64,000 bases of DNA from Pseudomonas sp. GM21. Lineage in GTDB: Bacteria; Pseudomonadota; Gammaproteobacteria; Pseudomonadales; Pseudomonadaceae. Below are positions 42,077-52,471 of this stretch, piece by piece (position 1 is the stretch's first letter; the number at the start of each line of letters is the position of its first letter). The stretch is taken from NCBI RefSeq assembly GCF_000282215.1, contig NZ_AKJS01000012.1:1-64000 (forward strand). Reading direction: 5' to 3'. Made by a program: the position numbers and the translations under genes. The notes under the pieces are model-generated. The model was given only the letters and a program-made list of their open reading frames with translations, did no database searches and was not told where the DNA came from.

Positions 42077-43633
42077 TCAAGGTTGAGCATCCTGGAAGGG
42101 TTTGCGCAATTCGGTTTTCAGCACTTTGCCGACACCGGACAGTGGCAGCACGGCGCGAAACTCGGCGCTTCGCGGGCATTTGTAGCCGGCAATTCGTTCA
42201 CGGCAGTGGGCAAGGATGGCATCGAAGCCTGCATCGGCATCGGGTTTCAGGACGATGACGGCATGCACGGCCTCCCCCCATTTTTCGCTGGGAATGCCGA
42301 TCACCGCGCACTGCGCCACTGCCTGATGGCTGGCGATGGCTGTCTCGACTTCGGCGCTGTAGATGTTTTCGCCACCGCTGATGATCATGTCCTTGAGCCG
42401 GTCGCAAATATGGATAAAGCCATCGGCGTCCATGTAGCCGCCATCACCGGTGTGCATCCAGCCGTTTTTCAGGGCGACCTCGGTGGCTTGCGGCTTTTTC
42501 CAATAACCGAGCATTACATTGGGCCCGCGCACGATCACCTCGCCGACGCAGCCACGGGGCACTTCGCAATCGTTTTCATCGACGATGCGCACCTCGGTGC
42601 AGACCGATGCCTGTCCGGCGGAATACATCTTGCCGCTGGCCTGGTGTTCGACGCTGTGAAATTCGCCACTCAAGGTGCTGGCCATCGGTGACAGCTCGGT
42701 CATGCCATACCCCTGGAAAAACTGCGCCCGAGGGAAAGCCTTGCACGCCCGGTCCAGCAATGCGGGGGTGATGGTCGACGCGCCGTAATACAAGGTGGTC
42801 AACGAGCCCAGGTCCAGCGCGGCAGATTGCGGATGATTGTCGCGCCAGTCCAGCAGCATCTGGATCATGGTCGGCGCCAGCAGTACCTGGTTGACCCGCT
42901 CTTCGGAGATGGTCCGCAACACCGTGGCCGGATCGAACGCCGGCAATACCACATGACTGCCACCGCTGATGAACAGCCCGGTCATGGCCCAGATATCGGC
43001 CAGGTGAAACATCGGCATCACATGCAAAAACACCGCGTCGGCGCCATAGGAACCCATCGCCACGGTAGCCATAGAGGAGCTGGCCACGTTGTTGTGGCTG
43101 AGCATGACGCCTTTGGGGAATCCGGTGGTTCCGCCGGTATAAAAAATCCCCAGCAACGCATTACCACGCCGACGCGCATCCTCCACCGGTGGATTTTCAG
43201 CGATCAGCGTTTCGTAATCGAGCATGAGGGGCGGTGTTTCGTCGATACCGACATGAATGACGCGTTCGACCGTCATCGCTTGAACCGCGATCTGTTTGCC
43301 CTGCTCCATGAACGCGTCATCAACGATCAACACCGAGGTTTCAGAGTCGTCCAGTGAGTACAGAATTTCACTGAGGCTCCAACGGCTATTGACCGGATTG
43401 AGCACCGCGTTCGCCCAAGGTACGGCCAGGAAATATTCGATGTAGCGCACCGAGTTTTGCGCCAGCATTGCCACCCGGTCCCCGGGTTTGACCCCGAGTC
43501 GTTGCAGCGCCGCGGCCAGTCTTGCGACCCGCTCGCCGAGTTGCACGAAGGTCAGTGCCTGACCTCGGTCACGCACGGCTATCGCGTTGGGTCTCTGCTG
43601 GATATGCCGATGCAGCCCTTGAGTGATGTACAT
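42077..43633 (-). CDS. Acyl-CoA synthetase (AMP-forming)
   Basis: The 518-residue enzyme of the ANL superfamily activates a carboxylic acid to its CoA thioester through an acyl-AMP. Seen are the P-loop YTGGTTGFPKGVMLSHNN, GYGMTELSP, the adenine-binding Asp in HTGDGGYMDADGF, the hinge CDRLKDMIISGGENI and the C-terminal Lys in GVGKVLKTELR. ATG at 43633 (MYITQGLHRHIQQ) fits the paralogue at 45026 exactly and has AGGGGAA upstream. It is last in the long minus-strand series. The 60%-or-so similarity to its paralogue suggests either two steps of one pathway or two related substrates; chain preference cannot be told. Confidence 0.93.
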   Translation of the reverse strand: MYITQGLHRHIQQRPNAIAVRDRGQALTFVQLGERVARLAAALQRLGVKPGDRVAMLAQNSVRYIEYFLAVPWANAVLNPVNSRWSLSEILYSLDDSETSVLIVDDAFMEQGKQIAVQAMTVERVIHVGIDETPPLMLDYETLIAENPPVEDARRRGNALLGIFYTGGTTGFPKGVMLSHNNVASSSMATVAMGSYGADAVFLHVMPMFHLADIWAMTGLFISGGSHVVLPAFDPATVLRTISEERVNQVLLAPTMIQMLLDWRDNHPQSAALDLGSLTTLYYGASTITPALLDRACKAFPRAQFFQGYGMTELSPMASTLSGEFHSVEHQASGKMYSAGQASVCTEVRIVDENDCEVPRGCVGEVIVRGPNVMLGYWKKPQATEVALKNGWMHTGDGGYMDADGFIHICDRLKDMIISGGENIYSAEVETAIASHQAVAQCAVIGIPSEKWGEAVHAVIVLKPDADAGFDAILAHCRERIAGYKCPRSAEFRAVLPLSGVGKVLKTELRKPFQDAQP

Positions 43634-43685
43634 GCGATTCCCCTGTTTTTTGTTCTGGACGGGCCGCCGAAGCGACCCTTGCACT

Positions 43686-44588
43686 TCACTTCACCGACGT
43701 TTCGCTTTCGGCTGCCACGGGCTTCTTGACTGCGCCAGCCGTCATGCGAGGCATGCCGGTCGGGTCCAGCAACATGCCGAAGCGCTGGGTGTTGTGGGCG
43801 TGGGTGACCTGATGCAGGGCGAAGGCGGTCTGCATGGCGCTGACCCGGCCTTGTGCGTCCTGGGCGGCGTTGAGCGCTTCCTTGGCCAGCTTGAGTGCAA
43901 ACGATGGTTTCTGGGCGATGTTGGCGGCCAGGGCGAGGGTGAAATCAGCCAGTTTCTCCGGGGCCACGACATGGTTGACCATGCCCATGCGCCAGGCGTC
44001 CTGGGCATTCACCCAACCGGAGGTGAAGAGAAATTCCTTGGCCTGGCGCAGGCCCATTTCCCACGGGTGGGCGAAGAATTCGATGCCGCACACGCCCATC
44101 GCCACGGTGTTGTCCATGAACAAGGCGTCTTCACTGGCCACGATCAGGTCGCATGGCCAGACCAGCATCAGGCCGCCGGCAATGCACTTGCCCTGGACCT
44201 GGGCGATGGTCGGCTTGGCAATGTTGCGCCAGCGCTCGGAAAAGCCAATGTAGATTTCCTTTTCCCGGGTCATCTGCGACTCGACGGTTGATGTGGCGCA
44301 ACCGTATCCGCAGAAGGTGCCGATCGTGTCCCACTGGGCCATGGCGTCGGTGGGGTCCACCTCGCTCACGTCGTGGCCGGCAGAGAAATGCTCGCCCTTG
44401 GCCGCGAGGATGATGACCTTGACTTCGTCATCGCGGTTGGCGCAATCCATCGCGGCATTGAGCTCGTACAACAGATGGGTGTCCTGGGCGTTGCGCTTGT
44501 CGGCGCGGTCGAGGCTGATGCGGGCTATGTGCGGCGCCGGTTTTTCGTAGGCGATGGTCTTGTATTCAAGAACAAGTGGCTGGCTCAT
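43686..44588 (-). CDS. Enoyl-CoA hydratase-like crotonase
   Basis: The 300-residue crotonase has the oxyanion motif SAGHDVSEVDP and VQGKCIAGGLMLVWPCDLIVASEDALF. The segment GVCGIEFFAHPWEMGLRQAKEFLFT replaces the classical second-Glu region and places an acid in the HPWE stretch. This marks a subgroup of EchA-like crotonases whose exact reaction is not settled. It lies between the acyl-CoA ligase and the small AraC-type gene, 52 and 11 bp apart respectively. Hydration of an unsaturated CoA ester in the same pathway is the simplest reading. Confidence 0.87.
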   Translation of the reverse strand: MSQPLVLEYKTIAYEKPAPHIARISLDRADKRNAQDTHLLYELNAAMDCANRDDEVKVIILAAKGEHFSAGHDVSEVDPTDAMAQWDTIGTFCGYGCATSTVESQMTREKEIYIGFSERWRNIAKPTIAQVQGKCIAGGLMLVWPCDLIVASEDALFMDNTVAMGVCGIEFFAHPWEMGLRQAKEFLFTSGWVNAQDAWRMGMVNHVVAPEKLADFTLALAANIAQKPSFALKLAKEALNAAQDAQGRVSAMQTAFALHQVTHAHNTQRFGMLLDPTGMPRMTAGAVKKPVAAESETSVK

Positions 44589-44599
44589 GGTGAATGCTC

Positions 44600-44935
44600 T
44601 TATGAATGATTGTCAGGGTTAAGCAGTTGGGTCGCAGGCACACCGAACCAGTCGCGACAGGTGCGGGCGAAGTTGCTCAGGTCCTGGAATCCGAGCAGGT
44701 AGGCCACTTCCTTGATGCTATGGCGCCCTTCGCTGAAGTAGCGTGTGGCCTTTTGTCGACGCGCCTCGCGCAATAGCGTCTTGAAGCTGGTGCCATCGGC
44801 GGCCAGCCGACGCTGCAACGTGCGCACGCTGACGCCCAGGCGCTGCGTCACCGCGTGCTGATCGAAAAGACCGGCATCGAGCTGATGCATCACGGCGTCA
44901 GTCATTGACTGCGCGATTGGCATTGACGGTGTCAT
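44600..44935 (-). CDS. AraC-type HTH protein lacking a sensor domain
   Basis: The 111-residue product is essentially one AraC DNA-binding domain: HAVTQRLGVSVRTLQRRLAADGTSF for the first HTH and HSIKEVAYLLGFQDLSNFARTCRDWFGVPATQL for the second. No N-terminal ligand domain is present. ATG at 44935 has AAGGA 9 bases upstream, so it can be translated as it stands. It may be the C-terminal remnant of a full AraC regulator or a genuine mini-regulator. It is embedded in the minus-strand series between a ligase and a crotonase gene, which favours retention. The 21-bp-spaced repeats at 38675 are possible targets. Confidence 0.75.
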   Translation of the reverse strand: MTPSMPIAQSMTDAVMHQLDAGLFDQHAVTQRLGVSVRTLQRRLAADGTSFKTLLREARRQKATRYFSEGRHSIKEVAYLLGFQDLSNFARTCRDWFGVPATQLLNPDNHS

Positions 44936-45025
44936 CACTGATGTCCTTGCGATGCCCGAGGGCAACACGAAGCCCGCCCCCCGAGGAAGGCGAGACAACG
45001 GTCGCAATGGGCTGCCTGTCGAGGC

Positions 45026-46594
45026 TCAGGCGATATGACGCGAGCGGTTTTCCCAGAAGGGTTTGCGCAGTTCGGTCTTCAGCACTTTACCGACGCTGGA
45101 CAATGGCAAGGTGTCGCGCAGCTCCACACTGCGAGGGACTTTGTAGCTCGCGATGCGCTCGCGACAATGCGAGATGATTTCGTGCTCGCTGATGCACGAC
45201 TCTGCCCGGCAGACGATGACGGCATGCACCGACTCACCCCACTTGTCACAGGGAATCCCGATCACGGCGCACTGCGCGACCGCCGGATGACTGGCGATGG
45301 CGCTCTCGACCTCGGCAGTGAAGATGTTCTCGCCGCCACTGACGATCATGTCCTTGAGGCGGTCGCAGATGTAGATGAACCCGTCCTCATCCATGTAGCC
45401 ACCGTCGCCGGTGTGCATCCAGCCACCACGTAGCGTTTCGGCGGTCGCTTCGGGTTTGTTCCAGTACCCGAGCATGACGTTCGGACCTCGTGCCACCACC
45501 TCACCCACCGTGCCTCGCGGCACCTCGCGGTCTTCACTGTCGACGATGCGCACCTCGACGCAATTGATTGGCAGCCCTGCCGAATACATCTTGCCGCTGC
45601 GCTGGTGGGCTTCGCTGTGATGCTCGGGCGCAAGCAGACTGATGCTCGGGGACATTTCGGTCATGCCGTAGCCTTGCTGGAAATCTGCTGCCGAGAAGGC
45701 CCGGCGGGCACGATCGAGCAACGCCGGTGAAATCACCGAAGCGCCATAGGTGATTTCCCGCAGTGGACTCAAGTCAAGCACGGCGACGGCCGGGTCCGCC
45801 TCCCGTGCATCCAGCAACATCTGGATCATGGTCGGTGCCAGCAAGGTGTCGCTGGCTTGCTCCCCGCTGATCAATTCCAATGCCTCCCGGGGCTTGAACG
45901 CCGGTAACACCACATGGGTGCCGCCACTGATGAACAGCGCAACCATTGCCGCCAGGTCAGCCAGGTGGAACATCGGCATGGCATGCAGATACACGGTGTG
46001 CGGGCCAAAAAGCGCCTGACCGAGGACGGCCAAGGCAGAAAAACCGATGTTGTTGTGGCTGAGCATCACCCCCTTGGGAAAGCCCGTGGTGCCTCCGGTG
46101 TAGAACAGCCCCAACAGTGAATCGCCGCCACGCCGGGCATCTTCCACCGGTGCATGATTGGCGATCAAGGATTCGTAATTGAGCATGCCCGCGGGTGTTT
46201 CACCGTCGCCGGCATAAATCATCAGGCGCAGGGTTTTCGCCGTGCTGCCGATTTTTTCAGCCAGCGCCAGGAAGGTGTCGTCGACGATCAGTACCGACGT
46301 TTGCGAATCGTCCAGCGAGTAGACAATCTCCGCCGCGCTCCAGCGAATGTTCACCGGATTGAGCACGGCATCGGCCCAAGGCACCGCCAGGTAATACTCG
46401 ATAAAGCGTTGTGAGTTCAGCGAAAGCATCGCCACGCGCTCGTCACTGGCCACACCCAATGCCTGGAGTGCACCGGCCAGACGGGCCACGCGATCACCCA
46501 ATTGGGCAAACGTCACACCGTCGCCCTGGTAGCGGATGGCCGTGGCATCGGGGTGCTGCTGCATGTGGCGATGCAGCCCTTGAGTCATGTACAT
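45026..46594 (-). CDS. Acyl-CoA synthetase (AMP-forming), paralogue of 42077
   Basis: The 522-residue ANL enzyme shows YTGGTTGFPKGVMLSHNN, GYGMTEMSPS, HTGDGGYMDEDGF, CDRLKDMIVSGGENI and GKVLKTELRKPF. It starts MYMTQGLHRHMQQ, which parallels the other ligase. It is 62 bp downstream of the acyl-CoA dehydrogenase gene and belongs to the same transcription series as the split hydratase and SDR. It likely activates the starting acid or an acid released by an earlier step. Confidence 0.93.
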   Translation of the reverse strand: MYMTQGLHRHMQQHPDATAIRYQGDGVTFAQLGDRVARLAGALQALGVASDERVAMLSLNSQRFIEYYLAVPWADAVLNPVNIRWSAAEIVYSLDDSQTSVLIVDDTFLALAEKIGSTAKTLRLMIYAGDGETPAGMLNYESLIANHAPVEDARRGGDSLLGLFYTGGTTGFPKGVMLSHNNIGFSALAVLGQALFGPHTVYLHAMPMFHLADLAAMVALFISGGTHVVLPAFKPREALELISGEQASDTLLAPTMIQMLLDAREADPAVAVLDLSPLREITYGASVISPALLDRARRAFSAADFQQGYGMTEMSPSISLLAPEHHSEAHQRSGKMYSAGLPINCVEVRIVDSEDREVPRGTVGEVVARGPNVMLGYWNKPEATAETLRGGWMHTGDGGYMDEDGFIYICDRLKDMIVSGGENIFTAEVESAIASHPAVAQCAVIGIPCDKWGESVHAVIVCRAESCISEHEIISHCRERIASYKVPRSVELRDTLPLSSVGKVLKTELRKPFWENRSRHIA

Positions 46595-46656
46595 CGAAAC
46601 CTCCCACTCTTGTTTTTATACGGAGTTCAACTGATGTGTTTTGCAGCCAAGACTTG

Positions 46657-47802
<1,146 letters not shown>

Positions 47803-47871
47803 GGTGAAGGCCTCGAGTGCTTTGGAAGGGACTCCCGGATACCACTAGGGCATCCGGGATACGACGTCGCT

Positions 47872-48702
47872 TTAGAGAGTGCCGTGGCCGCCGCCGCAGA
47901 CCAGGGTCTGGCCGGAAACGTAGTTGGCTTCCGGCAGGCACAGCATCACCACCGAACCTGCGGCTTCGTCCGGGGTGCCCGGACGGCCCAGCGGGATTAC
48001 CTGGCTGGCGCCGTCGATCATGGCCTTCTGCACGCCGACCTTGATCTCGCGGCCTTCAATGGTGACGGTCTTGCTTTCATCGCCGGCCAGCGCCTGGGTC
48101 AGGCGGGTTTCGATAAAGCCGAAGGCCACGGCGTTGACGCACACCTTCATGCGCCCCCATTCCTTGGCCAGGGTCTTGGTCATGCCGAGGATGCCGGCCT
48201 TGGCGGCAGAGTAGTTGGACTGCCCGGCATTGCCGCCGGCGGCGATGGAGGAAATGTTGATGACCTTGCGGAACACTTCGCGGCCTTCGGCAGCCTCTTT
48301 CTTGGCCTGGGCGCTGATCACCGGTTGAGCGGCGCGCAAGATGCGAAACGGCGCGGTCAGGTGGCAGTCGATGATCGCGTACCACTGCTCATCGGTCATT
48401 TTCTGGATGACGTTGTCCCAGGTGTAGCCGGCGTTGTTGATGATGATGTCGATGCCACCGAAGCTTTCAACGGCAGTCTTGACGAAGCGCTCGGCGAAGT
48501 CGGGGGTGGTCACGCTGCCCACGCAGGCCACGGCATCGCCACCGGCGTTGCGAATCTCGGCGACCACTTCTTCGGCCGGAGCGGCATCTAGGTCGTTGAC
48601 CACGATCTTGGCGCCATAACTTGCCAGTTGCAGGGCAACGCTGCGACCAATGCCACGACCGGAACCGGTCACCAGGGCTACTTTGCCTTCAAGCTTTTTC
48701 AT
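47872..48702 (-). CDS. SDR-family 3-hydroxyacyl-CoA dehydrogenase-like protein
   Basis: The 276-residue SDR has VALVTGSGRGIGRSVA, VVNDLDAAPAEE (Asp at the end of beta-2, indicating NAD), NNAGYTWDNVIQKM, SSIAAGGNAGQSNYSAAKAG with the catalytic Ser-Tyr-Lys, and LPEANYVSGQTLVCGGG. ATG at 48702 (MKKLEGKVALV) is the family start; the 46 codons before it belong to another frame. It follows the MaoC gene by 46 bp, so hydratase and dehydrogenase are encoded side by side, as in the fused peroxisomal multifunctional enzyme 2. A (3R)-hydroxyacyl-CoA dehydrogenase role fits. Confidence 0.9.
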   Translation of the reverse strand: MKKLEGKVALVTGSGRGIGRSVALQLASYGAKIVVNDLDAAPAEEVVAEIRNAGGDAVACVGSVTTPDFAERFVKTAVESFGGIDIIINNAGYTWDNVIQKMTDEQWYAIIDCHLTAPFRILRAAQPVISAQAKKEAAEGREVFRKVINISSIAAGGNAGQSNYSAAKAGILGMTKTLAKEWGRMKVCVNAVAFGFIETRLTQALAGDESKTVTIEGREIKVGVQKAMIDGASQVIPLGRPGTPDEAAGSVVMLCLPEANYVSGQTLVCGGGHGTL

Positions 48703-48748
48703 TGTTCTGTTCTCATTTCTTGTTCGAATGTGGGTGTTCACGGCAGCT

Positions 48749-49183
48749 TCAGGCCAAAGCCACCACCGCGCTGCCTGCGAGTTTTTCTTCGCCGTACTGG
48801 TTGCTGCAGGTGATGTCGATGCGCACACATTGCTCGCCATCGACTTCGAACTTCTCGGCGATGGTGCCGCTGCAGGTCGGGACGTGAGCCAGTTGGGTGA
48901 TGCCGGTGAAACGCATGGACAACGAACGGATCTGCCGCTGTGGCACCCAGTTGGTCAGCAAGCGGCCCAGATAGGCCGCCGACAACATGCCGTGGGCAAA
49001 CACATCGGGCATGCGCGCCTTACGGGCAAAGTCGATGTCGACATGGATCGGGTTGTGGTCACCCGAAGCACCACAGTAAAGGGCCAGGGTTGTGCGGTTG
49101 ATCGCAGGCAGTTGCAGCAACGGAATCTGGTCACCGACCCGGATATCGCTGTATTGAGTGCCGCACTTCAGAAATTTGCTCAT
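48749..49183 (-). CDS. MaoC-like (R)-specific hydratase subunit, catalytic
   Basis: The 144-residue hot-dog protein carries the hydratase-2 motif ASGDHNPIHVDIDFARKARMPDVFAHGML with the catalytic Asp and His. ATG at 49183 (MSKFLKCG) follows GAGGAG, and the gene upstream ends 10 bp away. Its small size and the tandem partner without a catalytic His point to a heterodimer that mimics a fused two-domain hydratase. It would add water to trans-2-enoyl-CoA to give the (3R)-hydroxy form. Confidence 0.9.
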   Translation of the reverse strand: MSKFLKCGTQYSDIRVGDQIPLLQLPAINRTTLALYCGASGDHNPIHVDIDFARKARMPDVFAHGMLSAAYLGRLLTNWVPQRQIRSLSMRFTGITQLAHVPTCSGTIAEKFEVDGEQCVRIDITCSNQYGEEKLAGSAVVALA

Positions 49184-49193
49184 CGACTGCTCC

Positions 49194-49631
49194 TCAACGC
49201 TGAACCAGCGTGCCGCGGATATCGGCAACATGTTCGCCGTGCTGATTGGTCACACGGGTTTCGTTGACCACGAACTGCAACGCGCCGCCCTTCTTCTCGT
49301 AAACGTCGGCAACGCGGCTGTCGAAAGTCAGGACATCGCCGGCCACCGCAGGCTTGTGGTAAACAAACGATTGCTCGGCGTGCAGGATGCGACCCAGATC
49401 GAAGCCGTAGACGTTCAACTGCTCAACCAGGTCCCGGCCCTCGCCCTGCAGGCAAAAAAGGAACGTCGCAGGCACCGGTAGCGACGGGTAGCCTGCGGCC
49501 TTGGCGGCAACTTCGTCGGTGTAGATCGGGTCGATTTCACCGATGGCCTTGGCGAAAAACCGCAAGCGACCCTTTTCCACTTCTACCTGGGTGACGCCCA
49601 TGGAGCGCCCGATCAGACTTTTGTCTGCCAT
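49194..49631 (-). CDS. MaoC_dehydrat_N-type hydratase subunit, probably non-catalytic
   Basis: The 145-residue hot-dog protein has FAKAIGEIDPIYTDEVAAKAAGYPSLPVPATFLF. The position of the catalytic His (PIH) is Tyr here, and the Asp position is shifted, so it is likely the structural half. HAEQSFVYHKPAVAGDVLTFDSRVADVYEKKGG completes the fold. It is the first gene of its group after a REP pair and precedes the catalytic subunit by 10 bp. Split MaoC pairs of this kind occur in steroid side-chain breakdown, where they accept bulky acyl-CoAs. Confidence 0.88.
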   Translation of the reverse strand: MADKSLIGRSMGVTQVEVEKGRLRFFAKAIGEIDPIYTDEVAAKAAGYPSLPVPATFLFCLQGEGRDLVEQLNVYGFDLGRILHAEQSFVYHKPAVAGDVLTFDSRVADVYEKKGGALQFVVNETRVTNQHGEHVADIRGTLVQR

Positions 49632-49685
49632 TTCATTTCACTCCTCTACGGGTTTATCAAGAGCCAGCAATGCTGCTCAAACCCC

Positions 49686-49789
49686 GTAGGAGCGGGCTTG
49701 CTTGCGATGGTCATCAACGATGACGCGCCCTGTCTGAATGATTGCGGTGTCCAGACATTTTTCGCGAGCGAGCTCGCTCCTACAGGGAT
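49686..49789. repeat. REP pair upstream of the split hydratase genes
   Basis: GTAGGAGCGGGCTTGCTTGC (from 49686) and TCGCGAGCGAGCTCGCTCCT (from 49762) form an inverted pair. It fills most of the 176 bp between the thiolase end and the first MaoC gene and may separate transcript levels within the series. Confidence 0.75.
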
Positions 49790-49807
49790 CAGCATTAGGG
49801 CCAGGAC

Positions 49808-50995
49808 TCAGGCGCGACCGTAAAGGGTCACGACACAAGCACCGCCCAGGCCGAGGTTGTGTTGCAAGGCCAGGTTCACGCCTTCAACCTGACGCGCCTC
49901 GGCGCTGCCGCGCAGCTGATGGGTCAGCTCGTAGCACTGGGCCAGGCCGGTGGCGCCCAGTGGGTGGCCCTTGGAGAGCAAACCACCCGACGGGTTCGTG
50001 ACCACCTGGCCGCCGTAGGTGTTGTCGCCATCGAGCACGAAGCGCTCGGCGCCGCCCACCGGACACAGGCCGAGGGATTCGTAGGTCAGCAATTCGTTGT
50101 GCGCGAAGCAGTCGTGCATTTCGGCGACACGGATGTCCTGCGGGCCGACGCCGGCCTTCTCATACACTTCACCGGCCGCGCGCTGGGCCATGTCGAAACC
50201 GACCATCTGGATCATCGATGGCGGCTCGTAGGCAATCGGCGCGTCGGTGGTCATCGACTGGGCGAGGATCACCACGTCGGTGCGCAGGCCGTGCTTTTTG
50301 GCGAAGGCTTCGCTGCAAATGATCGCCGCCGCAGCGCCGCAAGTCGGTGGGCAGGCCATCAGGCGGGTCATCACGCCCGGCCAAACCACTTGGTCGTTCA
50401 TCACGTCTTCAGTGGTGACGATCTTGCGGAACAGCGCCAATGGGTTGTTGGCAGCGTGGCGGCTGGCCTTGGCGCGGATCGCGGCAAAGGTGCTCATCTG
50501 CGTTCCGTACTTTTGCATGTGCTCACGGCCGGCGCCGCCAAACATACGCAGCGCCATGGGCACACCTTCGGCATCCGCAGTCAGCAGGTTCGCCACTTCG
50601 GAGCATTTGCCCATCGCCATCGGGCGGTCTTCCCACTGGTTTTTCAGGGCACCGGGCTGCATCTGTTCAAAGCCCAGGGCCAACGCGCATTCGACCGCCC
50701 CGCTTTCCACGGCCTGACGCGCCAGGAACAAGGCGCTGGAGCCGGTGGAGCAGTTGTTGTTGACGTTGACCACCGGAACACCGCTCAGGCCGACCTCATA
50801 CAGTGCCGACTGGCCCGCAGTGGAGTCTCCGTAGACGTAGCCGACATAGGCCTGCTGCACCAGGCGATAGTCCAGGCCCGCATCCTTGAGCGCCCGGCGC
50901 GTGGCTTCGGCGCCCATTTCAATGTAGGAACCGCTGGCTCCCGGCTTGAGGAATGGGATCATGCCGACACCGGCGACGTAAGGTTTGTGCGACAT
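49808..50995 (-). CDS. SCP-x-type thiolase (lipid-transfer protein family)
   Basis: The 395-residue thiolase has the nucleophilic Cys in VNVNNNCSTGSSAL, MHDCFAHNELLTYESLGL, SKGHPLGATG with the catalytic His, and ends LALQHNLGLGGACVVTLYGRA. That ending is the hallmark of the SCP-x/SCP2 thiolase branch (HNLGxGGAVVVTLY) rather than FadA/AtoB, whose CxGGG motif is absent. SCP-x thiolases cleave 2-methyl-branched and side-chain 3-oxoacyl-CoAs; the related Ltp proteins act as aldolases in steroid breakdown. It follows the racemase gene and has its own candidate control element at 51098. The start codon has AGGAGT upstream. Confidence 0.92.
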   Translation of the reverse strand: MSHKPYVAGVGMIPFLKPGASGSYIEMGAEATRRALKDAGLDYRLVQQAYVGYVYGDSTAGQSALYEVGLSGVPVVNVNNNCSTGSSALFLARQAVESGAVECALALGFEQMQPGALKNQWEDRPMAMGKCSEVANLLTADAEGVPMALRMFGGAGREHMQKYGTQMSTFAAIRAKASRHAANNPLALFRKIVTTEDVMNDQVVWPGVMTRLMACPPTCGAAAAIICSEAFAKKHGLRTDVVILAQSMTTDAPIAYEPPSMIQMVGFDMAQRAAGEVYEKAGVGPQDIRVAEMHDCFAHNELLTYESLGLCPVGGAERFVLDGDNTYGGQVVTNPSGGLLSKGHPLGATGLAQCYELTHQLRGSAEARQVEGVNLALQHNLGLGGACVVTLYGRA

Positions 50996-51097
50996 ACATA
51001 CTCCTTGGAATTTCTTTGTTGTTTTTGTTGATCGGCGGTCCCGAGCAAACCACCCTCTTATCCTTGCGCAGCCGCTCCGGGCTGTACCCGCTCGGAC

Positions 51098-51121
51098 GGG
51101 GGGAGCTCGGGTGGGGTGGGA
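51098..51121. promoter_or_regulatory. G/C-tract element 3, upstream of the thiolase gene
   Basis: GGGGGGA (51098-51104) is followed by CGGGTGGGGTGGGA (51108-51121), whose reverse complement TCCCACCCCACCCG occurs unchanged at 52482-52495. It lies about 100 bp upstream of the thiolase start, between it and the end of the racemase gene. Confidence 0.5.
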
Positions 51122-51150
51122 TGCGTCAGCGCTGGTGGTTCAGTGCGCAC

Positions 51151-52281
51151 TCAAACAATCGCGCCAACGCTGCGCAGCTCATCGATCTGCGCAACGCTAA
51201 GCCCCAGTTGCTCAAGGATTTCCAGGGTGTTTTCGCCGTTTCTCACCAGACCACCCGCCTGCGCCGGTGTACGACTCAGGCGTGGCGCCGGGGCCGGATG
51301 CAGCACGCCGGCGGTCTCCATGAACAGGCCGCGCCCCTGGTTGTGCGGGTGGGTGGGTGCTTCACTGAAGTCCAGCACCGGGGCGAAGCAGGCATCGGTG
51401 CCTTCGAGCAGCTGGGTCCAGGTATCGCGGGTACGGGTCAGGAACAGGGCCTCAAGCTTCTCTCGCAGAAGCGGCCACGCTTGCTGCTGCCACTGTTGCT
51501 TGAAGCCCGGATCGTCGATTTCGCACAGCTCGAGCAGGAGCTGATAGAACTGCGGCTCGATGGCGCCAATCGACACGAATTTGCCGTCGGCGCAGCTGTA
51601 GCAACCGTAGAAAGGCGCGCCGCCGTCGAGCATGTTGCTCTGGCGCTGGTCGCCCCATTGGCCCTGATGACGCAGGTCGTAGTACATGCTGCCCAGCAGC
51701 GTGGTGCCGTCGCAGATGGCGGCGTCAACCACTTGTCCGAGGCCGGACTTTTGCGCCTCGAACAGCGCAGCGAGTATGCCGGTCAGCAGAAACATCGCTC
51801 CGCCGCCCATGTCACCCACCAGATGCAATGGCGGGGTCGGCGGACGGTCGGCATGACCCATGGCGTTGAGTACGCCGGACAGTGCGATGTAATTCAGGTC
51901 ATGCCCCGCCGCAGGAGCCAGCGGCCCGCTCTGGCCCCAACCGGTCATGCGTCCATAGATCAATTTGGGATTGCGCTCAAGGCAGACTTCCGGTCCAAGG
52001 CCCAGGCGTTCCATGACGCCGGGACGGAAGCCCTCGATCAGCACATCGGCGCCGTCGATCAGTTTGAGCAGCACTTCATCGGCGCCGGGTTTACGCGGGT
52101 CGATAGCAATACTGCGCCGTCCGCGTCCAAGCAGGCTGCCATCGGCATTGAGAAAACCGGCCACCTGACGGTCGACACGAATAACCTGCGCGCCCATGTC
52201 CGCCAGCATCATGGCGGCGAACGGCGCAGGGCCGATCGCATTCATTTCAACTACTTTCACACCTGCCAAAGGTCCGGGCAT
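51151..52281 (-). CDS. Alpha-methylacyl-CoA racemase-like CoA-transferase family III protein
   Basis: The 376-residue protein belongs to the CaiB/BaiF family. AGHDLNYIALSG carries the His and HLVGDMGGGAMF the Asp that act as the base pair in alpha-methylacyl-CoA racemase (MCR/AMACR). RSIAIDPRKPGADEVLLKLIDGADVLIEGFRPGVMERLGLGPEV is the CoA-binding region. These point to a racemase of 2-methylacyl-CoA more than to a CoA transferase. ATG at 52281 (MPGPLAGVKVVEM) is the family start. The gene is divergent from the MalT-like regulator across element 4. In peroxisomes this racemase feeds the SCP-x/MFE-2 route, whose other parts lie just downstream here. Confidence 0.9.
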   Translation of the reverse strand: MPGPLAGVKVVEMNAIGPAPFAAMMLADMGAQVIRVDRQVAGFLNADGSLLGRGRRSIAIDPRKPGADEVLLKLIDGADVLIEGFRPGVMERLGLGPEVCLERNPKLIYGRMTGWGQSGPLAPAAGHDLNYIALSGVLNAMGHADRPPTPPLHLVGDMGGGAMFLLTGILAALFEAQKSGLGQVVDAAICDGTTLLGSMYYDLRHQGQWGDQRQSNMLDGGAPFYGCYSCADGKFVSIGAIEPQFYQLLLELCEIDDPGFKQQWQQQAWPLLREKLEALFLTRTRDTWTQLLEGTDACFAPVLDFSEAPTHPHNQGRGLFMETAGVLHPAPAPRLSRTPAQAGGLVRNGENTLEILEQLGLSVAQIDELRSVGAIV

Positions 52282-52471
52282 TGTCGGGTTCTCTGCTCTT
52301 GTCATGAGGGGACAGGCGAGTGTGGCCAGTCCATTAGGGTCGGTGAGGTCGACTGGAAATACGGGCAGCACGCGGGTAGCATCACGACGTCGATCTGCTG
52401 CGCGTCTGCTCGTCAGCCGGCACTGATTCAGCACACTAGACGTACGGTGTGATGGCGTACCCACTCCACTT

